Positions 29,307 through 40,520 of a stretch of DNA of 64,000 nucleotides are shown piece by piece. The stretch is taken from contig CAVYDJ010000001.1 in assembly GCA_963767285.1 (NCBI GenBank), forward strand, positions 124,001-188,000, written 5' to 3'. The DNA comes from WHSW01 sp963767285. GTDB lineage: Bacteria > Actinomycetota > Thermoleophilia > Solirubrobacterales > 70-9. The notes beneath the pieces were generated by a model that saw nothing but the letters and a program-made list of their open reading frames with translations, was not told the DNA's origin and made no database searches. A program made the position numbers and the translations under genes. Each line of letters opens with the position of its first letter. The stretch's first letter is position 1.

Positions 29307-30467
29307 ATGGCGGTCAGCGTCTCAGTCGGCGTCTCGGATGAGCTCGATCCGGTGCAGGCGTTCGACCTGGCCGCATCCGAGGCTGCCGCCGGGCTCGGCG
29401 GCGAGTGCGACCTGGCGATCCTGTTCGCGGGTGCGCCTCACCTGGCCCACGCGCGGCCGATCCTTACCACCGTCCACGAACGGCTCGCGCCGCGGTCGCT
29501 GATCGGCTGTGGCGCCGGCGGAGTCCTCGGGGCCGGGCGTGAGCTCGAGAGCGGCCCCGGCGCGGTCGTCTGGGGCCTGCGCGCACCGGGCGCGGCGATC
29601 GCGACGCATCACCTCGAGGCGGAGCCCGGCGACGAGGGGATCGCGGTCAGCGGCCTGCCGGACCCCGAGGCGCTGGGCGACGGAGTGATCGTGCTCGCCG
29701 ATCCGTACACGTTCAGCGCGGAGGCGCTGCTCGGCTCGCTGAACTCCGCGCGGCCCGGCATGCCGGTTCTCGGGGGGCTCGCGAGCGCCGCAGCGGCGGG
29801 GTCGGCGGCCCTGTTTCGCGACGGCGATGTCCTCGGCGGGGGCGCGGTCGCCGCCAGCATCGAGGGCATCGAGATGCTGCCGTGCGTCTCGCAGGGAGCG
29901 ACCCCGGTCGGCCCCGAGATGACGATCACCGCCGCCCGCGGCAACCTGATCTCGGAGCTCGCCTCCAAGCCCGCGATCGAGCGCCTGCGGGAGGCGATCG
30001 GCGAGCTCGATCCCTCGGACCAGTCGCTGGTCGCCCAGGGGCTGATGCTCGGGATCGTGATCGACGAGAACCAGCCGGCCTACGAGCGCGGCGACTTCCT
30101 GGTGCGGCCGATTCTCGGCGCCGATCCGCAGAGCGGCTCGGTGGCGCTCGGCGAGCGGGTGCGCGTCGGCCAGACGGTGCGCATGCACGTGCGCGACAGC
30201 GCAACCGCCGACGAGGACCTGCGTCAGGCGCTGCGGACCCAGGCGCAGGCGCTCGGCGCCGACGGCGCGGCCGGCGCCCTGCTGTTCACCTGCAACGGCC
30301 GCGGCTCGCACATGTTCGAGACCCCCGACCACGACGCGCTGGCGCTCGAGGACGCGCTGGACGCCCCGGCCGGCGGCTTCTTCTGCGCCGGCGAGATCGG
30401 CCCCGTCGGCGGCCGCAACTTCCTGCACGGGTTCACCGCGACGATCGCGGTCTTTCCCAGAGACTGA
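29307..30467 (+). CDS. FIST domain protein
   Basis: 386 aa. The N-terminal half shows the FIST_N pattern (LAILFAGAPHLAHARPIL, LIGCGAGGVLGAGRE) and the C-terminal half FIST_C (LLFTCNGRGSHMF, FFCAGEIGPVGGRNFLHGFTATI). FIST proteins are sensory domains thought to bind small ligands such as amino acids. Here no output domain is attached. TACGGT (29295-29300) is exactly six bases before the ATG, suggesting a leaderless transcript. It overlaps nadC by one base, so both are likely co-expressed. Confidence 0.88.
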   Translation: MAVSVSVGVSDELDPVQAFDLAASEAAAGLGGECDLAILFAGAPHLAHARPILTTVHERLAPRSLIGCGAGGVLGAGRELESGPGAVVWGLRAPGAAIATHHLEAEPGDEGIAVSGLPDPEALGDGVIVLADPYTFSAEALLGSLNSARPGMPVLGGLASAAAAGSAALFRDGDVLGGGAVAASIEGIEMLPCVSQGATPVGPEMTITAARGNLISELASKPAIERLREAIGELDPSDQSLVAQGLMLGIVIDENQPAYERGDFLVRPILGADPQSGSVALGERVRVGQTVRMHVRDSATADEDLRQALRTQAQALGADGAAGALLFTCNGRGSHMFETPDHDALALEDALDAPAGGFFCAGEIGPVGGRNFLHGFTATIAVFPRD

Positions 30468-31303
30468 TGGCCGAGAGCCTCGCGGAGCTCGTCGCCAGGG
30501 CGCTGGCCGAGGACGTCGGCTCCGGCGACGTCACCTCCGAGGCGACGGTTCCCGCTGACGCAGGGGGCAGGGCGCGGATCGTCCAGAAGCAGCCCGGCGT
30601 CGTGTTCGGGCTCGAGGCCGCGGCGGAGGTCTTCGCCCAAGCCGGCGCTGAGAGCTTCGAGGCGCTGGGCCCCGAGACCCAGTGGCGCGACGACGTCCCG
30701 GCCGACGTCGCCGCGATCGCGGGCCCGGCGCGCGCGCTGTTGGCCGGCGAGCGCACGGCGCTCAACCTGCTCGGCCATCTGAGCGGGATCGCGACCCTCA
30801 CCGCGCGCTTCGTCGAGGCGGTGCGCGGCACCGGCGTCGCGGTCCTGGACACCCGCAAGACGACCCCGGGCCTGCGGGCGCTGGAGAAGGCAGCGGTCGC
30901 CGCCGGCGGAGGGACCAACCACCGCATGGGTCTCGACGACGCGATCCTGGTCAAGGAGAACCACGTCGCGATCGCCGGCGGAGTCGCCCGGGCCGTCGAG
31001 CTGGCTCGCGAGGCCCGGCCGGGGATGGAGGTCGAGATCGAGTGCCGCGACCGCGCCGAGGTCGACGAGGCGCTCGCGGCGGGAGCGGCTCGCCTGCTGC
31101 TCGACAACATGGACACGGCGCAGCTGCGCGAGGCGGTCGCCGCGCGCGACGCCGCGGGCTCGAACGCAAAGCTCGAGGCTTCCGGCGGGGTGACGCTCGA
31201 CAACGTCGCCGAGGTCGCCTCGACCGGGGTCGAGCTGATCTCGATCGGCGCCCTGACCCACTCGGCGCCCGCGCTCGACCTCAGCATGCTTCTCGACGTG
31301 TAA
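30467..31303 (+). CDS. nadC: nicotinate-nucleotide pyrophosphorylase (quinolinate phosphoribosyltransferase)
   Basis: 278 aa. Converts quinolinate and PRPP to nicotinate mononucleotide in de novo NAD synthesis. Signature residues are in LDTRKTTPGLRALEKAAV, GGGTNHRMGLDDAILVKENH, IECRDRAEVDEAL, LLLDNMD and EASGGVTLDNV. Its start overlaps the FIST stop (TGATG). nadA lies separately at 45079, and nadB is not in the window. Confidence 0.95.
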   Translation: MAESLAELVARALAEDVGSGDVTSEATVPADAGGRARIVQKQPGVVFGLEAAAEVFAQAGAESFEALGPETQWRDDVPADVAAIAGPARALLAGERTALNLLGHLSGIATLTARFVEAVRGTGVAVLDTRKTTPGLRALEKAAVAAGGGTNHRMGLDDAILVKENHVAIAGGVARAVELAREARPGMEVEIECRDRAEVDEALAAGAARLLLDNMDTAQLREAVAARDAAGSNAKLEASGGVTLDNVAEVASTGVELISIGALTHSAPALDLSMLLDV

Positions 31304-31315
31304 TACGCTCGCGCC

Positions 31316-31831
31316 ATGCCCCCGACCAAGGCACTCCGCACCAAGCGCGAGAAGCTCGTGATCGAGCACATGGAGTCCGAGAACCGCCACGAGTTCGACG
31401 TCACCATGGAGACCTTCGACCACCCGCGCTACGAGCTGATCGCCACCGGCGACGTGTTCGACGGCGAGATCGAGGTCGACGGCTACTTCGAGGAGACGCG
31501 GACCGCGTTCCCCGACCAGCGCAACGAGCTGATCGCGCTGCACCACGCCGACGATGCGGTGATCGTCGAGGCGATGCTCTACGGCACCCACAAGGGCTCG
31601 TTCCGCGGCCTGCCCGCGACCGGGCGCAAGTTCGAGATGCGCTTCTGCGCGATGTTCCTCTTCGAGGAGGACCGGCTCGTCTGCGAGCGGGTCTACTTCG
31701 ACGCCAACACGATCCTTCGTCAATTGGGGATCGCCCATGACCCGCTGACCCTGAAGGGGCGACTCGCCACGGTCCTCAACCATCCGCTCACGGTCGGCCG
31801 CGCCGTGATCGGCGGCGTCCTCAAGCGTTGA
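31316..31831 (+). CDS. NTF2-fold/SnoaL-like ester-cyclase-type protein
   Basis: 171 aa. An N-terminal helix (REKLVIEHMESENRHEFDVTMETF), then strands with DVFDGEIEVDGYFEETRTAFPDQRNELIAL and RFCAMFLFEEDRLVCERVYFDANTILRQLG, match the SnoaL/ester cyclase family. TACGCT (31304-31309) sits exactly six bases upstream of the ATG, with no ribosome site. Substrate unknown. The stop overlaps the TTG start of the DUF2330-like gene. Confidence 0.78.
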   Translation: MPPTKALRTKREKLVIEHMESENRHEFDVTMETFDHPRYELIATGDVFDGEIEVDGYFEETRTAFPDQRNELIALHHADDAVIVEAMLYGTHKGSFRGLPATGRKFEMRFCAMFLFEEDRLVCERVYFDANTILRQLGIAHDPLTLKGRLATVLNHPLTVGRAVIGGVLKR

Positions 31832-32814
31832 CCCGCGCGGTCACCGCCGTCGCGCTGGCGGCGCTCGCCGCCGCGGCGCTGTCTTCCGCTCGACCCGCGG
31901 AGGCCTGCGCCTGCGGGATCGCGATCGAGGCGAGCGTGAGCGAGGAGCAGGCCCTGGTCATCGAGCAGGGGGGCCGCGAGTCCATCGTCCTCAGCCTCGA
32001 CCTGACCAGCGACGGCACCGAGCGCGCCGCCGTCGTCCTCCCGGTCCCCTCCGAGCCGGACGTCGAGGCGGTCCGGGGCGGCGACCCGCTCGCCTACCTC
32101 GACGTCGCCACGCAACCCGCCCCCGCCGTCGGCTCGTCGGGCGGCGGCGACGACACCGCCGGCGCGCCGCCGGTCGACGTGATCGGGCGCGAGACCGTCG
32201 GTGGCTACGACGTCGCCCGGCTCGGCGCCGGCGACGCGGCGGCCCTCGACCGCTGGCTGAGCGACAACGGCTACACGCTTCCGGCCGGCGCCGAGCCGAT
32301 CCTCGCTGAGTACGTGGACGAGGGCTGGCGCTTCGTCGCGATCCGGCTGGCGCCCGAGTCAAACGGTCCGCTGAAGCCGCTGGGGGTGAGCTTCGAGACC
32401 GACGAGTACGTCTACCCGATGCGGCTCGCGCAGCTCGCGACCGTGCCCCTGAGCCTGACCCTGTTCACGCTCGCGGACGGCGAGCGCCAGGTGGACGGAC
32501 TGGACACGGTCTGGGCCGGCACCGTCGACGAGCTCTCGCCACAGCCGCCGCCAGGGATCGGCCAGATCTTCGGCCAGGGCGGCTACGTGACCAGGCTCGA
32601 GGCGCCCCCCGCCGACCCCGCGCAGTTCACGAGCGACTTGCTCATCGACCCGGTCGAGGCGGAGATCGCACCCGCCGACACGTCGGCCGCTGCGACGACC
32701 GTCGAAACGACCGATGACGGTGACATCTCGACCGCCGGGGTCGTCGCCCTGATCGCCGCCGGCCTCGCCTTCGCGATCGGCCTCATCCTGATCATGCGCC
32801 CGCGTTCGCGCTAG
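31828..32814 (+). CDS. DUF2330-like secreted protein with C-terminal membrane anchor
   Basis: 328 aa from TTG 31828. A signal peptide ends at about residue 26 (ARPAEA), directly followed by CACGIAIEASVSEEQALVIEQGGRESIVLSLDL, the typical beginning of DUF2330 proteins, including the CxC motif. The exterior domain ends in an acidic/Thr linker and one C-terminal membrane helix (VVALIAAGLAFAIGLILIM) with a basic stop (RPRSR). Thus a cell-surface protein of unknown role. The stop overlaps the convergent methyltransferase stop in CTAG. Confidence 0.75.
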   Translation: MTRAVTAVALAALAAAALSSARPAEACACGIAIEASVSEEQALVIEQGGRESIVLSLDLTSDGTERAAVVLPVPSEPDVEAVRGGDPLAYLDVATQPAPAVGSSGGGDDTAGAPPVDVIGRETVGGYDVARLGAGDAAALDRWLSDNGYTLPAGAEPILAEYVDEGWRFVAIRLAPESNGPLKPLGVSFETDEYVYPMRLAQLATVPLSLTLFTLADGERQVDGLDTVWAGTVDELSPQPPPGIGQIFGQGGYVTRLEAPPADPAQFTSDLLIDPVEAEIAPADTSAAATTVETTDDGDISTAGVVALIAAGLAFAIGLILIMRPRSR

Positions 32815-33680
32815 CCGGCGGCGAGCGTGTCCTCGTCGCCGGTCGGCTCGTCGAGCAGGCGCTGCTCGAGCCCCTCGGCGCGCCGACGCGCCTCGAGCTC
32901 GGCCCGCTGCGCCTGGCCGGCTCGCGCCTCGGCGGCGATGCGAGCGCGTTCGATCCCCGCCAGCCAGGCGCGCAGGAACTCGGGCGACCGCAGCCGCTCG
33001 AGCTCGGCGCCGAGCGCGGGAGCGGCTTCGACGCGGGGTGCCGACGCGAGGACGGCGAGCCCGTGCCAGCCGTCGATCACGAGCAGCTCGCAGCTCGGCT
33101 CGTAGGTCGCGACGAAGTCCTCGATCGCGGTCAGGACGCCGTTGGCGGGGCCGCCCTCGTGGGTCGCGTTCCAGAGCCCGGCGTTGACTCCCGCGCCGAG
33201 CTCGGAGCGGCCCGGGGCGATTCCCGCCTGCGCCGCGTCGTGGCGGTGCTCGACGGGGATGGCGTTCGGGTCGTAGTACATGTCCCGCCGCCCGTAGGGC
33301 CAGCCGGCGTCGTGGGCGACCACCAGCGGCAGCGGCGTGCCCGCGCCCGCGGCCGTTTCGGCGAGCAGCCGCAGCTCGGCGCTGACCGTGTAGTGGTTGT
33401 GGTCGCCGTCGATCAGGGCGACGTCGACGGCGCCGAGCGCCGGCAGTACCTCGAGGCTCGTCCCACGGTGGAACTCGAACCGCCCCCGGTGCTCGAGCTC
33501 CGAGCGTGCGACGTCGAACCGCGGGCTCGGGTCGATCGAGTGGACGATCGCGCCACGCTCCGCGGCCCAGGTCAGCAGCCGGCCGGTCGTGTACCCGCGC
33601 TCGGCCCCGATCTCGAGCACCGTCCTGGCCCCGGCCGCGTCGAGCAGCGGGCTGACCACCGCCTCCCAGAACGGGTGCAT
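32811..33680 (-). CDS. class I SAM methyltransferase (Methyltransf_24 type)
   Basis: 289 aa. SAM motif TVLEIGAERGYTTGRLL, then IVHSIDPSPRFD, VDVALIDGDHNHYTV and VVAHDAGWPYGRRDMYYDP, as in glycan- or antibiotic-modifying methyltransferases of the Methyltransf_24/TylF group. The C-terminal 70 residues are a charged helix rich in Ala/Glu/Arg. Its ATG overlaps the stop of the upstream glycosyltransferase (TGATG), so the pair probably modifies the same sugar or glycan. Confidence 0.82.
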   Translation of the reverse strand: MHPFWEAVVSPLLDAAGARTVLEIGAERGYTTGRLLTWAAERGAIVHSIDPSPRFDVARSELEHRGRFEFHRGTSLEVLPALGAVDVALIDGDHNHYTVSAELRLLAETAAGAGTPLPLVVAHDAGWPYGRRDMYYDPNAIPVEHRHDAAQAGIAPGRSELGAGVNAGLWNATHEGGPANGVLTAIEDFVATYEPSCELLVIDGWHGLAVLASAPRVEAAPALGAELERLRSPEFLRAWLAGIERARIAAEARAGQAQRAELEARRRAEGLEQRLLDEPTGDEDTLAAG

Positions 33681-34898
33681 CAGCCCGCCCCCACGCCCTC
33701 GTAGAAGTCCGCCATCGCCGGGAAGGTGACGTCGAGGGCGTAGCGCTCGGCCACGGTGCGTTCGGCGGCGCGGCCCAGCGTCTCGCGATGCGCGGCGGGG
33801 TCGGCGAGCACCTCCAGCGCCCGCTCGGCGAAGCCGGCGTCGTCGAAGAAGTCGCAGAGCAGCCCGTTCTCGCCGTCGGCGATCACCTCGCGCACCGGGT
33901 CGGTGTCCGAGCACAGCATCGTCGCCCCGCAGGCCATCGCGTTCAGGCACGACCAGCTGAGCACGAAGGGGACGGTCAGGTAGAAGTGCAGGTCGGAGAG
34001 GCTGAGCAGCCGGGCCAGCATCGGCGGGCTTCACGTTGCCGACGAAGTGGATCCGGTCGAGGTCGTAGTCGTCCTGGGCGAGGACGTGCTCCTTGAAGCT
34101 GCGGCCGCCCGTGTGGCGCAGGTCGCCGCCGTAGGCGACCCGGTCGGAGCCGACGACGACGAAGCGGACCTTCGGGTCGGCGTCGCAGATCCGCTTCGCC
34201 GCCTTCATGAAGACGTCGAACCCGCGCATCATCTCCAGCCCGCGCGAGACGTAGGTGACGAGGCGCTCGCCCTCGTCGAGCCGCAGGCTGCCGACCCGCC
34301 GGTCGGCGACGTCCTGCGGCCGCCAGACCGAGGTGTCGATCGCCGTCGTGGATCACCCGGATCTTGTCCTTGTAGGCGTCGGGCATCAGGCCGTGCTGGT
34401 AATGCGTCGGCGCGTAGCCGGCCGCGCAGTACTCCATGTCGAGCAGGATCATCGCGTTGCGCGCCGGGCTGCGGAGGCGGTCGACCTCGGCCACCGGGAC
34501 GTCGGGGCGGAAGTCCAGGTCGGAGTCCTGCGGGCGGTAGAAGTACTCGAAGTAGTTGATCACCGGGGCCTCGGGCCAGAGCTCGCGCAGGAACAGGGTC
34601 GAGCCCCAGCCCGAGTGGCCGACGATCAGGTCGGGGCGGATCGCGGCGCTGACCGGCTTCATCGCCTCGTAGACGCCGGCCGCGTGCCAGATCCCGTTCT
34701 CGAACGTGCGCGAGAGGTAGTGGGTCTTCTCGGTGGCGCCGCCGCCGCGCGGCGGTACTGGATGTTGCTGACCCCGCCGACCGTGCCCGGCGGCTTCTCG
34801 GAGACGAACGTGCAGGTCCAGCCACGCTCGGCGACCAGCCGGGCGGCGATGTGCCCGAACTGCGCCGGGAAGTTGCGGTGGACGAAGAGGACGTGCAT
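33680..34898 (-). pseudogene. group-1 glycosyltransferase with Glyco_trans_4_3-like N-terminus; three frame breaks
   Basis: ATG at 34898, with TAGCCT exactly six bases upstream. The N-terminus MHVLFVHRNFPAQFGHIAARLV and the following RTFENGIWHAAGVYEAMK belong to the PF12000-type acceptor domain. The donor domain has FVVVGSDRVAYGG, IHFVGNVKP and the ending MACGATMLCSDTDPVREVI...GLLCDFFD. Coding continues across frame changes near 34745, 34340 and 34025, each repairable by one or two bases, giving about 405 aa. The complete family architecture argues for sequence errors. Likely a sugar transferase for envelope glycan. Confidence 0.75.
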
Positions 34899-34952
34899 GC
34901 GCGCAGGCTATTCGCAACTCGCCGAGGCCCGCTCGAACGTGTTAGGTTGGCG

Positions 34953-35591
34953 ATGGGTTCGTCGGGGGGCGGCGCAAGATGAACTCGACACAGACGGCGT
35001 TTGCACTCGTATCGGCAGGGGCGACCGTTGCCCGCGGTGCCGACGCCGGCGCTCGCCGCGGGGCGAGGATCGATCCGGCGACGGCGATCGCGCCGTGCTC
35101 CGGATCCGCCGCGGCCCGGGCTTCGAGGCCGAGATCTCGATGCCGCGGCGCCCGCGCGGCTGGGTGATCGTCGCCGGGGCAGCGCCCGCCGGCCTCGATC
35201 GTCGGACTACGCGGCGGTGCGGGTCGAGCCGGCAGACGGCCGAGGCGCTCGTCGCCGCGCGCCGCTGGCTGGCTCCGCTGCCGGAGGCCCGCGGCCTTCC
35301 GGTGGCGATCGCCGGGGGCGCCGAGGCGCTCGCCGCGGCGGCCGAGCTCGCGCTCGCGGTCGACGCGCTGGTGCTCGAGCGCGAGTGCGACGGTCCCGCT
35401 GGCGCTCGTGCCGACGCTGGTGCTCGCCGACGCCCGAGCCGACAGCCGGGCGGCGGTCGAGGCATTCCTCGACGCGGAGCTGGGCGAGCCGGCGCGCCGG
35501 CGCTCAACCACCGCCAGCGGCGGCTGCTCGCGCGGGGGCTCGGCGCGGCTCGCCGCGAGGCCGCCGGCGCACGGGCGCCGGATCGCGCCGC
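34953..35591 (+). pseudogene. frame-broken gene, possibly alpha/beta-hydrolase-like
   Basis: No continuous frame covers this stretch, but protein-like pieces occur on the plus strand: RGWVIVAGAAPAGLDR, YAAVRVEPADG, AARRWLAPLPEARGLPVAIAGG, VDALVLERECDGPAG and PTLVLADARADSRAAVEAFLDAELG. Their order recalls a dienelactone-hydrolase-like fold, with PTLVLADARAD as the acid strand, but the nucleophile serine is not evident (GGAEA). TTAGGT lies before ATG 34953. The end is uncertain because the following repeat protein begins without a clear stop between them. Low confidence in function. Confidence 0.35.
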
Positions 35592-37265
35592 GTGCGAGCC
35601 GCGATCGCGACTCTCGCCGCCGGCGCTCGCGCTGCACCTGTCCTCGGGCGTCGCGGCCAACGCGGCGTATCACGGCGGTGATGACTCAGCTACGACTCGC
35701 TCACGGGGCAGCTGTCGTTGACGCCGACGGCGGATGCGGACGATGCTCGACCCTGACCTGCACGGCAGCCGGCAAGGTGGACGTTCGACGATCGGCGCCG
35801 GGTCCGGACACGATCTCCGGACCCGGTCGGCGGCCGGCTCGACTGCCATGCGAAGTCGGTCTCGGCGATCACGGTCTCGGCGCGGCGGCGGCGCCGACAC
35901 CGTCGAGCTCGAGCCCGTCGTCTCGACCGAGTATCCCCGAATCTCGATCGGCGGCGTGACGATCGACGGCGGCCACGGGGATGACGACCTCGACGCCGTA
36001 ACAGGACATCGATGACGACGATCCCGCTGGCGCCGGGAGACGACATCGATCAGCGGCAGCACGGTCGATGACTCGATCGTCCGGCAACACCCAGCAACGA
36101 CACGACTCGACGGGCGCGGGCGGCAGCGACACCGTCGACTACTCGGGCTCGGCCACGCGCCGTGAATCGCCAGCCTCACCCCGAGACACCGCCACCGGCG
36201 AGGGCACCGACATCTCTCAGGCGTCGAGAACGCGATCGGCTCGGCGCCGGGGACACGCTGACCGCGGCTGGCCGGCGGGCAGCTCGCTGCTCGGCGGGTC
36301 GGGCGCCGACTCGCTGGTCGGCGCCGGCGGCGCCGACACCCTGTTCGCGGAGGTCGGGGACGACACAATCGACGGCGCGGCGCGGCACCGACACACTCGA
36401 CGGCGGCGGCGACCGCGACTCGCTGCTCGGCGGCACGGGCACGGTCACCGACACGCTCGACGGCGACGCGGGCGTCGACACGCCTCGACGGCGAGGACGG
36501 CGCCGACTCCGTCCGCGGCGGCACCGAGGACGACTTCCTGGTCGGCGACGACACCTCCAACGACACGCTCAACGGCGAGGCCGGCAACGACACCGCCGAC
36601 TACACGGGCGCCGCGGCGGCGGTCGACATCGACCTCAACACCGACAGCGCGACGGGCGCCGGCACCGACACCCTGACCTTGATCGAGCACGCGATCGGCT
36701 CGCGCGCAGGCCGACACGATCGACGGCGACACCGTCGCCAACACGCTGATCGGGCTCGGCGGCGCCGACACGATCGGCTCAACCGGCCAACGCCGGCAAC
36801 GACAGCATCAAGGGCAACGGCGACGCGGACTCGATCAACGGCGGCGGCAGCATCGACACCGTCGATGGCGGGCCGGGCAACGACATCGTGCGACGCCTCG
36901 ACCGGCATCGGTGGGTCAGCTCGAGAGCCTGATCGGGGGAACCGAGAACGACACGCCTCATCGCCACGTTCCGACGTCGACGACCTGTTCGGCCGATGAT
37001 GGTGCCGACAGCATTGTCGGACGCGAGCGACTCGCGACAGCATCGACGCGGGGCCGGCGCCGACAACGTCGACGCCAGTGACGGCGACGACACGATCGTC
37101 GGTGGCGCCGGGGTCGACACGCTGCTCGGCGACACACGGACGACGACAGCATCTTCGGCGGCACCGAGAGCGACACCATCGACGGCCGCTTCGGCGACGA
37201 CACCATCGACGGCGAGGGTGGCAACGACAGCATGATCGGCAACGCCGGCGACGACTCGATCGTCG

Positions 37266-40200
37266 GCGGCCTCGGGATCGCCGACACCCTGAGCCAGGGC
37301 TTCGTCTCCGACCCGGTCCTCACCAACAGCTCGCTCGTCGTCAGCAGGGCCGGTCAGCGACACCCTCTTCCAGATCGAGCGCGTCTCGCTCGACGGCGGC
37401 GGCGTGATCGACGCGTCGGCGTGGACGGGCGGCTCGCTGACCCTGAGCGGATCCTCGGGTGCCGACACGATCCGCGGCGGGTTGGGCACGCGACTCGATC
37501 GACGGCGGAGGGGGCGTCGACCGGCTCGAGCAGACCGCCAACGCGGACCAGACGCTCACCGACACTCTGCTCACGGGTGATTTTGGCGAACGTCAGACAC
37601 GCTCTCGGGCATCTTCCGGGTCTCGCTCACCGGTGGCGCCGCGGCCAACGTCCTCGACGCCTCGGCCTGGACCGGCAACGGCGTCACGCTCGACGGCCAG
37701 GGCGGCAACGACACCCTGAGCCCGCCCGCGGGTGGCGCCAACTCGGACTCGCTCGTCGGCGGCGCCGGGACCCTCGATCGCGTGGCGGTCACGCGTGATT
37801 CCAGCCTCACCCTCAGCGACACGCTGCTCGACGGCACCTCCGACAGCGACACGCTTTCGGGGATCGAGCGCGCCTCGCTCGCCGGCGGCAGCGGCGCCAA
37901 CGACCTCGACGCGAGCGCCTTCAGCGGCGCGGTCACGCTCGACGGCGGAGACGGCGGCGACACGCTCGCGGGCGCCGCCGGCAGCGATCAGCTGGCCGGC
38001 GGCAACTTCGAGCGACCGGCTCGAGCAGGCGGTGAACGCGAACCAGACGCTCACCGGCTACGCAGGTAACCGGCGACGGCACCGACTCGATCTCGGGGAT
38101 CGAGACCGCCTCGCTGACCGGCGGCGCGGGGGCCAACGCGATCAACGCCTCGACGTTCCCGTCGAGCTCGAACTCGGTGACGCTCGCCGGGCTCGCCGGC
38201 AACGACACGCTCACCGGCACCGTTGCCGACGACTCGCTCGTCGGCGGCGCCGACACCGACCGAATCGTGCAGGGCGCCGATGCGAGCCAGGTGCTCACCG
38301 ATACGCAGGCGACCGGGGTCGGCATCGACACGCTGAACTCAGTCGAGCAGGCCTCGCTCACCGGCGGGGCCTCGGCCAACAGCCTCAACGCTTCCGCGTT
38401 CAGCGGCTCGGTGACGCTGGCGGGGCTGGCCGGCGACGACTTCCTGCTCGGCACCGCCGGCAGCGACTCACTCGACGGCGGTACCCAGACGACCGCGGAC
38501 TCGACCACGCAGACCGTCGACGCGAACCAGACCCTCACCGACACCCAGCTCACCGGCGTCGGCACCGACACGATCGCCGGCCTCGAGGTCGTCACGCTGA
38601 ACGGCGGCGCGAGCGCCAACGACCTCGATGCGAGCGGGTTCAGCGGACGGGTCGAGATCCACGGCGCGGCCGGCAACGACACGCTCGCGGGGGCCGCGGG
38701 CAACGACGACCTGTTCGGCGAGGCCGACACCGACCGGATCGAGCAGACGAGTGACGCGGCCTCGCAGACCCTGACCAACGCTCAGCTCACCGGTGACGGC
38801 ACCGACGACCTGTTCACGATCGAGCAAGCCTCGCTCACCGGCGGCGGCTCGCCCAACCTCATCGACGCCACCGCGTTCACCGCCGGACCGACCACCATCG
38901 CCGGGCTCGCCGGCACCGACTCGATCGACGGCAGCCCGCAGGCGGACTCCCTCGACGGCGGCGCCAACGCCGACACCCTCGACGGCAACGCGTCGGGCGA
39001 CACGCTGCAGCCCGGGTCCGGCACCGACTCGGTCTTCGGCGACGCCGGAACCGACCGGCTGAGCGAAACGGCGGACGCCAACATTGCCCTCGCCAACGCC
39101 GCGCTCGCGGTCGGCGCCGAGATCGACACGCTCGACGGGTCGATCGAGGTCGTCTCCCTGACCGGCGGTGCCGGGGCCAACGCGATCAATGCCACCGGCT
39201 TCACCCTCGGCGGCGTCACCCTCGACGGCCAGGGCGGCAACGACACGCTCACACCCGGCGGGTCGGCCGCCAACTCCGACTCGCTGCTCGGTGCGGGCGG
39301 CACCGACCGGGTGTCCGAGTCCCGCGACGCCAACCTGACGCTGACCGACGCCCTGCTACTCCGGCGCCGACAACGACAGCCTCTCCGCCATCGAGCAGGC
39401 CTCGCTGAGCGGCGGCGCGGGCGCCAACGACCTCGACGCATCCGCGTTCACAGGCCCCGTCACCCTCGACGGCGGCGACGGAATCGACACGATCGCCGGG
39501 GCGGCGGGCTCGGACTCGCTGCTCGGCGGCAACCTCGCCGACCGGCTCGAGCAGACCAGCGACGCAGCCTCGCAGGTGCTCACGAACGCGCAGCTGACCG
39601 GCGACGGGACCGACACGCTCAGCGGGATCGAGGCCCCGTCGCTGACCGGCGGGGCGGGCGCCAACGCGATGGATGCCGGCGGCTTCACCCTCGGCGGCGT
39701 CACCCTCGACGGAGCGGGCGGCGACGACAGCCTCACCGGCGGCGCCCGCCGACGACCTGCTCGACGGTGGCGGCGAGCACGGACCGCGTCTCGCAGACAG
39801 CCGACGCCGACCAGACGCTGACCAACGCGCTGCTCACCGGCCAGGGCCAGGACACCCTGGCCGCGGTCGAGAACGCCTCGCTGACCGGCGGGGCGGCGGC
39901 CAACGATCCTCAACGCCACCGGCTTCACCCCGGCGGCGTCACCCTCGACGGCCAGGGCGACAACGACACGCTCACACCCGGCGGGTCGGCGGCCGACTCC
40001 GACTCGCTGGTGGGGCCGGCGGCACCGACCGGGTGACCGAGACCCGCGACGCGAACCTGACCCTGACGGACGCGCAGCTGACCACTCAGGCGCCGACACC
40101 GACAGCCTCTCCGGCGTCGAGCAGGCGTCGCTGAGCGGCGGGGCGGGCGCCAACGACCTCGACGCCTCGGCGTTCGGCGGCACCGTCACCCTCGACGGCG

Positions 40201-40520
40201 GCGACGGAATCGACACGATCGCCGGGGCGGCGGGCTCGGACTCGCTGCTCGGCGGCGCCCTCGCGGACCGGCTCGAGCAGACCAGCGACGCGGCCACTCA
40301 GACGCTCACCAACGCGCAGCTCACCGGCGAGGGGACGGACACGCTGTCGAGCGGTCGAGTCCGCGTCGCTGACCGGCGGCGCGGCGGCCAACACCCTGAC
40401 GGCCACGGGCTACACGGCCGGCGCCGTCACCCTCGACGGCCAGGCTGGCGCCGACTCGCTGCTCGGCTCGGCGGCCGGCGACTCGCTGCTCGGCTCGACC
40501 GAGAACGACACCCTGCAGGG
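37266..40520 (+). repeat. about 13 tandem repeats of roughly 80 residues, with a longer-period duplication
   Basis: Each unit reads roughly DRLEQTxDAxQTLTxxxLTGxGTDTLS, then IExASLTGGAxANxLDASxF, then VTLDGxxGNDTLxGxAGxDSLxGG. Units start near 37.27, 37.53, 37.77, 38.01, 38.25, 38.49, 38.73, 39.05, 39.30, 39.54, 39.78, 40.02 and 40.26 kb. A block of about 420 bases near 39.20-39.62 kb recurs at about 39.93-40.35 kb (offset about 723-726 bases, three units). Confidence 0.85.

Noticed and set aside
35670..36593. A 307-codon minus-strand frame in the RTX-like region
   Set aside because: Glycine/aspartate nonapeptides are readable on the plus strand across the same stretch; the minus product is a Ser/Arg/Val-rich shadow.
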